From contig DJOI01000055.1 of the NCBI GenBank assembly GCA_002439605.1, positions 34,572-41,662 of the forward strand: DNA of 7,091 nucleotides, given 5' to 3'. Below, piece after piece: positions 1-5,184 of this stretch (positions are counted from its first letter, which is position 1; each line of letters begins with the position of its first letter). The stretch is from Candidatus Segatella mututuai (GTDB lineage: Bacteria; Bacteroidota; Bacteroidia; Bacteroidales; Bacteroidaceae). The notes under the pieces were generated by a model, which saw nothing but the letters and a program-made list of their open reading frames with translations, searched no databases and had not been told where the DNA came from. The position numbers and the translations under genes were made by a program.

Positions 1-18
1 CAACTGAACTAACGCACC
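1..18 (-). tRNA. 5' end of a tRNA gene, probably tRNA-Asp (cut by window edge)
   Basis: Read on the minus strand, these 18 bases are the start of a tRNA: a 7-nt acceptor strand GGTGCGT (positions 18 to 12), T8 and A9 at positions 11 and 10, the D-stem 5' strand GTTC (9 to 6), then AGTTG of the D-loop. The acceptor partner and anticodon lie outside the window, so the identity is not proven. The GTTC D-stem after TA, with a GG start, is the pattern I know from bacterial tRNA-Asp. It lies about 50 nt downstream of a strong promoter on the same strand, which supports a genuine tRNA gene or operon running leftward. Confidence 0.7.
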
Positions 19-69
19 AAAAGATGATTAAATCTTACCCGCTTGAGATTCATCCCTCATTTGCGGTTG

Positions 70-101
70 CAAAGGTACTGCTTTTATTTGATTCCACCAA
101 A
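70..101 (-). promoter_or_regulatory. Bacteroidota-type promoter for the leftward tRNA unit
   Basis: On the minus strand the -33 element TTTG is at 101-98 and the -7 element TACCTTTG at 77-70, with a 20-nt spacer. This matches the phylum consensus TTTG-N19-21-TAnnTTTG. Transcription should start near position 62-66, giving a leader of about 45 nt before the tRNA at 18. The -33 element begins 16 nt beyond the stop codon of the co-directional acetyltransferase gene. No terminator separates them, so read-through from that gene could also reach the tRNA. The core is nearly the same as the promoter at 6912-6943. Confidence 0.85.
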
Positions 102-116
102 TTTTTCTTTGTTTTT

Positions 117-647
117 TTACAAAATTTTTTGTAAGAAATATGCATCGCCATACTCTTTTCCAAAAAAGATCCAATCTTTCAAACAGATATTCCCTTGAAA
201 CCCAAATGATTTCAAAAGCTTAAGACACCCAATATTGTCGCAACCCACAATGGCATAAATTTGATGTAGGTGTATCACGTTTCTGCCATACTCACAAATC
301 TCGTGAAGAATCGACTTGCCATAGCCCCGACCGCGAAACTCATTTCTCAAGGCCATTCCAAGCTCAGCCCTGTGATGCTTAGGGTCGAAATTGGTCAAGT
401 CTACCGTACCCACCGCCTCCCCCGCCTCATTATCGACCATCAGCCGCACCTGCCCGTCGACATAAATATCACATTTGGAAGAAGTAATGTAATCAATCAG
501 TACGCTGCGCGAATAAGGCACAGTAGTGGTACTCACGCCCCATACCGACCAATCGTTTTCCAAGGCATAGAGCGAGTTAAGGTCTTCGGGCTCCATGGCA
601 CGCAGACTAACTGGAGGGATAGAGGTAGTTTTTTTGTTAGATACCAT
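117..647 (-). CDS. GNAT family N-acetyltransferase (SpeG/RimL-like)
   Basis: Predicted cytoplasmic acetyl-CoA-dependent N-acetyltransferase of 176 residues; substrate unknown (amine, protein N-terminus and antibiotic are all possible). Seen in the sequence: an N-terminal strand and helix (VSLRAMEPEDL, about residues 13-23) typical of the SpeG/RimJ/RimL branch, a central strand pair with GTVDL (80-84) and AELGMAL (94-100), and the acetyl-CoA pyrophosphate-binding motif A RGRGYG (105-110). Further on, an asparagine and LLKSFGF near residues 138-150 form motif B. I chose the ATG at 647. The open frame continues upstream to a TTG at 719, but that adds 24 hydrophobic residues not typical of the fold and would overlap the glycosyltransferase stop. 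The gene follows the glycosyltransferase by 69 nt, with a hairpin near that gene's stop and no clear promoter of its own, so it is probably the last gene of the unit. The fold assignment is firm; the substrate is not. Confidence 0.88.
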   Translation of the reverse strand: MVSNKKTTSIPPVSLRAMEPEDLNSLYALENDWSVWGVSTTTVPYSRSVLIDYITSSKCDIYVDGQVRLMVDNEAGEAVGTVDLTNFDPKHHRAELGMALRNEFRGRGYGKSILHEICEYGRNVIHLHQIYAIVGCDNIGCLKLLKSFGFQGNICLKDWIFFGKEYGDAYFLQKIL

Positions 648-698
648 ATTGTATATTATCGATATGAAAAGACTACATAGACTAATGGGGAAAGACCA

Positions 699-717
699 GA
701 CAGGAAGGATACCTGTC
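699..717 (-). other. Stem-loop at the end of the glycosyltransferase gene
   Basis: A perfect 6-bp inverted repeat, GACAGG and CCTGTC, flanks a 7-nt loop and overlaps the glycosyltransferase stop codon (TGA, 718-716). On the transcribed strand it is followed by TGGTCTTTCC rather than a clean T-run, so it is not a convincing intrinsic terminator. It may partly attenuate transcription into the acetyltransferase gene, protect the mRNA 3' end, or be chance. Confidence 0.35.
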
Positions 718-1921
718 AACTTATCACATCGTGATCGGTCACAATCTTATGCGTAGTGGCATGATAGATTCCTATCTTCCACTGAAGCTGTGGCTTCTGC
801 ATAAAAAGACCGAAGAGACACCGGTAATCATAAGCATCGGCATCGTAAACGATGTAGACCACCGACTTGCCCATATTCCGCAACATTGTCTGAACCAAAG
901 CCGACAGATGTCCATCGGGCATGCTCTGCGGATCAGCCAAGACAAACTTGGCATCGAGTCCGTTCATCATACTAATAATGCGGCAATCGTCAATCATTTG
1001 CTGCCTACCCAAGAAAAGATAACGTGGCGAAGCCTCACGGTGAGGCGGAAACCCCAAACTCTTGCGCAGTTTGGAGAAAAGCATACCAAAAGCAGCCACG
1101 CTGGCACGTACATAAATAGCAGTACTGACGGGCACGGTAAGCAACAGCGACATGCCCGAATTGTGCTTACGGAAGAAAATGAGCATCGCCTCGTAGAACA
1201 CATGTACATAACGAAAACTGGACTTTTGAGTACTCTCTCCCTTATAGTGAAGAATGAGCGAAGGCAGATAATAGTTGCGATAGCCACCCTTGAGGACACG
1301 ATAAGACAGGTCGATATCCTCTCCATACATAAAGAAATCCTCGTCGAGCAGTCCCACCTTGTCAAGCACCTTGCGCCTGAGCATACAAAAAGCACCACTC
1401 ACCACCTCAATGGCGGCAGGTGCATTCCAGTCGAGATACCCCATATAGTAATGTCCAAACCTGTGGTGGGAAGGCATTCTGTCGCAGAGTCCCATCATCT
1501 TCCAAAAAGCCACCATCGGCGTTGGAACGCCACGGCGACTCTCTCTTGCCGACTCTCCACTGGCATTCAGCATGCGCACCCCCAAGGAACCAGCATCAGC
1601 ATGGCCATCCATCCACGCCAAAGCCTCGTGCAGAGTTGGCTCTGCCACAATGGTATCGGGATTGAGCAAGAGCACATACTCACCATGGCTCATACGGATG
1701 GCGATGTTGTTGGCACGGGAAAAGCCCAAATTATGCTGGCTTGCCACGATGCGTACCCAGCCGAAATGTTCGCGCAGATACTCTACCGAACCGTCGCTGG
1801 AGTGATTGTCCACCACCAACACCTCGGCTTCGATGCCCTCCAACGCCTTTCGAAGCGAGAGAAGACATTGCTCTACATAATGCTTTACGTTATAGTTGAC
1901 AATTACTACAGATAGTTTCAC
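716..1921 (-). CDS. Glycosyltransferase family 2 with extra C-terminal domain
   Basis: Predicted inverting GT-A glycosyltransferase of 401 residues that would transfer a sugar from a nucleotide-sugar to a growing surface glycan on the cytoplasmic side of the membrane; it resembles the WbbL/rhamnosyltransferase-like branch. Visible motifs: the N-terminal strand LSVVIVNYN (3-11), VVDNHSSDGS (36-45) for the nucleotide, NLGFSRANN (64-72), NPD (87-89) in the place of the metal-binding DxD, and GEDIDLSYR (200-208), which carries the likely catalytic acidic residue. One hydrophobic stretch at about 257-283 could touch or cross the membrane. Residues about 298-395 form a separate alpha/beta-looking domain I cannot assign. 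The start is a GTG at 1921, placed so that the first strand is complete; it is only 3 nt after the stop of the upstream membrane-protein gene, implying translational coupling. The family is certain; donor, acceptor and the glycan made are unknown. Confidence 0.93.
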   Translation of the reverse strand: MKLSVVIVNYNVKHYVEQCLLSLRKALEGIEAEVLVVDNHSSDGSVEYLREHFGWVRIVASQHNLGFSRANNIAIRMSHGEYVLLLNPDTIVAEPTLHEALAWMDGHADAGSLGVRMLNASGESARESRRGVPTPMVAFWKMMGLCDRMPSHHRFGHYYMGYLDWNAPAAIEVVSGAFCMLRRKVLDKVGLLDEDFFMYGEDIDLSYRVLKGGYRNYYLPSLILHYKGESTQKSSFRYVHVFYEAMLIFFRKHNSGMSLLLTVPVSTAIYVRASVAAFGMLFSKLRKSLGFPPHREASPRYLFLGRQQMIDDCRIISMMNGLDAKFVLADPQSMPDGHLSALVQTMLRNMGKSVVYIVYDADAYDYRCLFGLFMQKPQLQWKIGIYHATTHKIVTDHDVIS

Positions 1922-1924
1922 GAC

Positions 1925-2368
1925 CTAATCTTTTTTAGATGGTTCGGTTGTCTCGTCTATACATCTGCCCATGGAAGGATAGACGAAGAAGAGACAAAGC
2001 AGAAGAATGATACCCAAATAGCCAAAACCAGGCCACATGGTCTGATAATACATGAAGGTATCTATCGTCATGGGCACGCAGAGCATCTGTATGCGTGCGG
2101 TGCCCCAATTGATCAAAGCCGAACCTTTGTTATCCAACAGACGACGGCGAACCGACGATATGGAGAAGAGCTTCAAGGCTATCGGCATTACCATAATGGA
2201 GACAAATTCCATGAATACCTGCAGAAAGAACACTAACTGGGGATTGCCGAACTCCTCGAAAGGAAGAAGCACCTCGGTCTCATAAAACACTACTATCAGC
2301 AGACAGATGCCTACCATCACCAAGAAGTTGAGCATGAGGTAATGCTGCGCTTTTTTTAAATCTAACAT
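1925..2368 (-). CDS. Conserved-looking integral membrane protein of unknown function
   Basis: A 147-residue protein I do not recognise. It has four likely membrane helices, at about 10-29, 42-65, 84-105 and 112-130, short loops, a basic turn after helix 2 (SVRRRLLDNKG, 71-81) and a charged C-terminus ending in KKD. It has no signal-peptide cleavage site, no cysteine pair and no catalytic motif. It starts with ATG at 2368. Its stop is only 3 nt before the GTG of the glycosyltransferase, so the two are almost certainly translated together and may work as a pair, for example as a membrane anchor or lipid-carrier partner. That role is inference from position only. A -7-like element lies just upstream at 2382-2389, so it may begin its own transcript after recR. 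Confidence 0.75.
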   Translation of the reverse strand: MLDLKKAQHYLMLNFLVMVGICLLIVVFYETEVLLPFEEFGNPQLVFFLQVFMEFVSIMVMPIALKLFSISSVRRRLLDNKGSALINWGTARIQMLCVPMTIDTFMYYQTMWPGFGYLGIILLLCLFFVYPSMGRCIDETTEPSKKD

Positions 2369-2381
2369 ACTTTGAGTCGAA

Positions 2382-2389
2382 CAAATTTA
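2382..2389 (-). promoter_or_regulatory. Possible -7 element upstream of the membrane-protein gene
   Basis: On the minus strand TAAATTTG fits the TAnnTTTG -7 consensus and lies 13 nt before the ATG at 2368. No TTTG-like -33 element is found at the expected 19-21 nt upstream, and the implied leader would be under about 10 nt. It is a weak candidate for an internal promoter that would separate recR from the downstream genes. Confidence 0.3.
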
Positions 2390-2408
2390 TAAATCCAAGT
2401 TTTCCAGG

Positions 2409-2434
2409 ATGGGTAACTAAAGTTTCTACCCCAT
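2409..2434 (-). other. Stem-loop directly after recR
   Basis: An inverted repeat with ATGGG-TA on one arm and TACCCCAT on the other (7 bp with one bulged base, 11-nt loop) starts right after the recR stop codon in the 67-nt gap before the membrane-protein gene. No T-run follows on the transcribed strand, so it does not look like a standard terminator. It could be an mRNA stabiliser or processing site. Confidence 0.3.
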
Positions 2435-2435
2435 G

Positions 2436-3047
2436 TTACTGCGCGAAAGGAGTGCGGTTAAGGATGGAACGCCCCAAGGTCACCTCGTCAGTATACTCCA
2501 ACTCGTCACCCACAGAGATTCCACGGGCTATAACGGAAAGACTCACAGGGTAGGAAGCCAACTTGCGCGAGATGAAAAAATTAGTGGTATCACCCTCCAT
2601 GGTGCTGCTCAGTGCCAGAATAACCTCATTCACCCCACCCTTGGCCACTCGCTCCACAAGAGAGTCTATCTCCAAGTCGGCAGGGCCTATACCGTCCATG
2701 GGTGATATGATGCCACCCAAGACATGATAGAGCCCATGAAACTGCTGGGTATTCTCCACCGCCATCACATCCTGCACATTCTCCACCACACAGATGGTAG
2801 AAGCATCCCGGTGGGGATCGCTGCAAATGGAACAAACATCTGTATCGCTGATGTTGTGGCACACCTTACAGTATTTCACCTCTTTCTTCAATCGTTCCAC
2901 AGCATCGGTAAACGCCATCACGTCGGCATCAGTCTGGCGGAGCATGTGAAGAACCAAACGCAAGGCTGTCTTGCGTCCGATTCCGGGAAGTTTGGCAAAC
3001 TCGCCCACCGCCTTGTCAAGCAGGGCTGAAGGATATTGACGCATCAT
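2436..3047 (-). CDS. recR: Recombination mediator protein RecR
   Basis: RecR (203 residues, normal for the family) acts in the cytoplasm with RecO and RecF to load RecA onto SSB-coated single-stranded DNA during gap repair. All parts are present in order: a helix-hairpin-helix with LPGIGRKTA (20-28), a four-cysteine zinc finger (C60, C63, C72, C75), a Toprim domain starting at TICVVEN (85-90) with E89, the family stretch GLYHVLGGIISPMDGIGP (105-122) and a C-terminal segment ending near GRSILNRTPF. Two adjacent ATG codons open the frame; I took the first, at 3047. It begins 5 nt after the stop of the outer-membrane protein gene, so translation is probably coupled, and no promoter of its own is visible. 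The gene looks intact. Confidence 0.97.
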   Translation of the reverse strand: MMRQYPSALLDKAVGEFAKLPGIGRKTALRLVLHMLRQTDADVMAFTDAVERLKKEVKYCKVCHNISDTDVCSICSDPHRDASTICVVENVQDVMAVENTQQFHGLYHVLGGIISPMDGIGPADLEIDSLVERVAKGGVNEVILALSSTMEGDTTNFFISRKLASYPVSLSVIARGISVGDELEYTDEVTLGRSILNRTPFAQ

Positions 3048-3052
3048 AACCT

Positions 3053-3535
3053 TTAGAGATACACACCAATGCCTACTTTGAAACCGATGGTTGAGAAATC
3101 GGAGTGATCCTTAAAACTCTGATCGTAATATACTGCAGGCTCGATGGTTACCGTCTTGCTCACGAAGAAGGCATAGCCCACCTCAAGCCCAGGCATTACA
3201 TCGTTGTAGCCACCAGAATGCACATACTTGGCACCCAAGCCCAGAAAAAGACCATTCTGGATGATGTAATAGCGTCCCTGAACTCCCAAAGAAACATAGT
3301 CGCTCACATCTGATGAACCCACGTGATTATAAGCCACGGTACCCACAGCCATCAGATTGTCGGCAAAAAGATAACCTGCCTGGGCATTGACGCCGAGTTT
3401 CAGCTCAGAACTACCGCTATAACTCAAGTCGAGGCTCGAGAGCGATGCGCCACAATATACTTTCCCTTCCTCGAACTGCGCATTGGCTACTACTGTCATC
3501 AACAGAGCTACCAACATAATTGCTAATTTTTTCAT
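3053..3535 (-). CDS. Small outer-membrane beta-barrel protein
   Basis: A 160-residue exported protein with a clear signal peptide: MKK, a hydrophobic core, and a likely cut after VANA at residue 19. The mature part of about 141 residues has alternating aromatic/glycine strands (for example LGVNAQAGYLFA, NLMAVGTVAYNHVG, SLGVQGRYYII, LFLGLGAKYVHSG, LEVGYAFFV, FKVGIGVYL), which fits an 8-stranded barrel of the OMP_b-brl/OmpA-N type. The ligand is unknown; many such proteins are structural or small porin-like. The last residue is leucine rather than the common phenylalanine. The start was set at the ATG at 3535 because the signal peptide begins there; the open frame running upstream into cstA is not real. 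It lies 28 nt after cstA and 5 nt before recR, with no visible promoter, so it is probably co-transcribed with both. Confidence 0.85.
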   Translation of the reverse strand: MKKLAIMLVALLMTVVANAQFEEGKVYCGASLSSLDLSYSGSSELKLGVNAQAGYLFADNLMAVGTVAYNHVGSSDVSDYVSLGVQGRYYIIQNGLFLGLGAKYVHSGGYNDVMPGLEVGYAFFVSKTVTIEPAVYYDQSFKDHSDFSTIGFKVGIGVYL

Positions 3536-3563
3536 GTGAATTATTCGTTGTTTATAATAAATA

Positions 3564-5090
3564 TTATGAATGAATCGTACGTAGATACTTTGTATACCAG
3601 GCGAAGAACCAAACCAAGGACAATATAAGGACAATGACACTACCCGTGTAAGCCACTACCGACCGCAAGCCGAGAGCCTGCTTGGAAACGAGCAGGAAGG
3701 TAGAGCAAACCACCGTCATAAACAATGCGGGCACAAGACTGACGATGAAGGGTTTGTGCTTCTGCACTAAATAAACAGTAAGAGTCCAAAGAGTAAAGAC
3801 AGAGAGTGTCTGGTTCGCCCATCCGAAATACTGCCAGATGACATTGAAGCCATCAGGATTGTTCATCTGCCATACCAAAAGAAGGACGGCGGCAACAAAC
3901 ATAGGGATACTAATATAAAGACGGCGGTGCATGGTGCGTTGTTCCAACCCTATAGACTCGGCTATGATAAGACGCGCACTACGAAATGCCGTATCGCCAC
4001 TTGTGATAGGTGCCGCCACTACTCCCAAGAGAGCAAGAATACCACCAGCCACACCCAACCAGGAAGAACAAACCAACTTGACCACCGTAGGAGCATCAAA
4101 ATACTGCAACAAGGTCTTGCCGCCATCAACCGCCGCCTGGGCTGCAAACTGCTGCGCCACCTCTAGAGAAACCACCTCTCGCCAGCCTCCATAATAGAAG
4201 AAGTACATGGACACGGTAGCCCAGATAAGCGCCACGAATCCCTCGGTAATCATAGAACCATAGAAGATGGGGCGACCCAAATTCTCCGACTTCATGCAGC
4301 GAGCCATCAATGGGCTTTGAGTGGCATGGAAACCACTAATGGCACCACAGGCTATCGTTATGAACAGGCAAGGGAACAAAGGATTCTTGGTCATGAAAGA
4401 CTCGGTACCCAACCATGCAGGATTGGTGTTGAGATTGCTCTCGGCCAAATTATCCCACAATTCGGGAATGGCAGGCATCTTGACAATCAAACCTATCATC
4501 AAGGCTGCTGCCATGAAAAGGAGCGAGATGGCAAAGAGAGGATACACCTTTCCTATAATCTTGTCGATAGGCAACAAAGTGGCGATGATGTAATAAATAA
4601 AAATGGCGATAATCCATAGCATTTTGGATCCACATATCGACTCGAGGATAATGGCTGGACTGTAAACGAAAACCACGCCCACCATCATCAGCAAAAGCAC
4701 CGAGAACACAAGCATCACCTTGCGGGTTGTACCGCCCAAGTACTTGCCTACCAGCTCCGGGAGGCCGACTCCACCATGTCGGAGGCTGAGCATTCCGCTC
4801 ATATAATCGTGCATGGCACCAGCAAAGATACAGCCCAAAACAATCCAGAGATACGCCACAGGACCATACCAGGCACCCATGATGGCACCAAAGATAGGCC
4901 CAGTGCCTGCAATGTTGAGAAACTGAATCATGAAGATTTTCCAACTGGGCAGTACAATAAAGTCTACCCCATCCGCCTTAGTCACCGCAGGCGTAGGACG
5001 GTCGTCGGGGCCAAACACATGAGCCACAAACTTTCCATAAAAAAGATAACCCAAAACAAGGGCTACCAAACTCAGTAAAAAGCTAACCAT
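3564..5090 (-). CDS. cstA: Carbon starvation protein CstA, short form (peptide/pyruvate-type transporter)
   Basis: Multi-spanning inner-membrane transporter of the CstA/BtsT family, whose studied members import peptides or pyruvate when preferred carbon is scarce; the substrate here is not known. The 508 residues contain many hydrophobic helices and the family's conserved blocks: LNIAGTGPIFGAI (58-70), a charged loop AMHDYMSGMLSLRHGGVGLPEL (92-113), ISGFHATQSPLMARC (251-265), PITSGDTAFRSAR (361-373) and YFGWANQTLS (421-430). It is about 200 residues shorter than the E. coli proteins (about 700), which is the usual compact form in many anaerobes and in this phylum, not a truncation. The start is the ATG at 5090. 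It heads the minus-strand gene run and diverges from the GHL10 gene. A -7-like element at 5119-5126 may drive it. Confidence 0.95.
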   Translation of the reverse strand: MVSFLLSLVALVLGYLFYGKFVAHVFGPDDRPTPAVTKADGVDFIVLPSWKIFMIQFLNIAGTGPIFGAIMGAWYGPVAYLWIVLGCIFAGAMHDYMSGMLSLRHGGVGLPELVGKYLGGTTRKVMLVFSVLLLMMVGVVFVYSPAIILESICGSKMLWIIAIFIYYIIATLLPIDKIIGKVYPLFAISLLFMAAALMIGLIVKMPAIPELWDNLAESNLNTNPAWLGTESFMTKNPLFPCLFITIACGAISGFHATQSPLMARCMKSENLGRPIFYGSMITEGFVALIWATVSMYFFYYGGWREVVSLEVAQQFAAQAAVDGGKTLLQYFDAPTVVKLVCSSWLGVAGGILALLGVVAAPITSGDTAFRSARLIIAESIGLEQRTMHRRLYISIPMFVAAVLLLVWQMNNPDGFNVIWQYFGWANQTLSVFTLWTLTVYLVQKHKPFIVSLVPALFMTVVCSTFLLVSKQALGLRSVVAYTGSVIVLILSLVWFFAWYTKYLRTIHS

Positions 5091-5118
5091 TTCTTCTTAT
5101 TTTGTCTAAATTTCTTGG

Positions 5119-5126
5119 CAAAAGTA
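5119..5126 (-). promoter_or_regulatory. Probable -7 element for cstA
   Basis: On the minus strand TACTTTTG matches TAnnTTTG and sits 28 nt before the cstA ATG, giving a leader of roughly 20 nt. The expected -33 region (about 5146-5150) contains only an A/T run instead of TTTG. A poor -33 may mean the promoter needs an activator, which would suit a starvation gene, but no CRP-like palindrome is evident. Confidence 0.5.
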
Positions 5127-5135
5127 ACATTTTTA

Positions 5136-5166
5136 TTTGGAATAAGAAAAAATATCTGTATCTTTG
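5136..5166 (+). promoter_or_regulatory. Bacteroidota-type promoter for the GHL10 gene
   Basis: The -33 element TTTG (5136-5139) and -7 element TATCTTTG (5159-5166), with a 19-nt spacer, match the phylum consensus exactly. Transcription should begin near 5171-5174, leaving a leader of only about 12 nt before the ATG at 5185. The element interleaves with the candidate cstA promoter on the other strand. Confidence 0.85.
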
Positions 5167-5184
5167 TTGCCAAATTGAAAGATT

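Noticed and set aside
117..134. Perfect 8-bp A/T palindrome TTACAAAA/TTTTGTAA at the acetyltransferase stop
   Set aside because: The 2-nt loop is too small for an RNA hairpin, the stem is nearly all A/T, and no T-run follows on the gene strand, so it is not a terminator. It is probably chance in A/T-rich DNA.
648..719. Upstream extension of the acetyltransferase to a TTG at 719
   Set aside because: It would add 24 hydrophobic residues before the first GNAT strand, uses a weak start and overlaps the glycosyltransferase stop; the ATG at 647 gives the usual family length.
731..1915. 394-codon open frame on the plus strand opposite the glycosyltransferase
   Set aside because: It is in exact codon register with the real gene, so its openness only reflects the absence of TTA, CTA and TCA codons in that gene. 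The protein is His/Gln-rich with no recognisable fold, and the sense gene has clear GT2 motifs.
3536..3640. Upstream extension of the outer-membrane protein frame into cstA
   Set aside because: A clear signal peptide begins at the ATG at 3535; the extra 35 residues overlap cstA and have no signal features.
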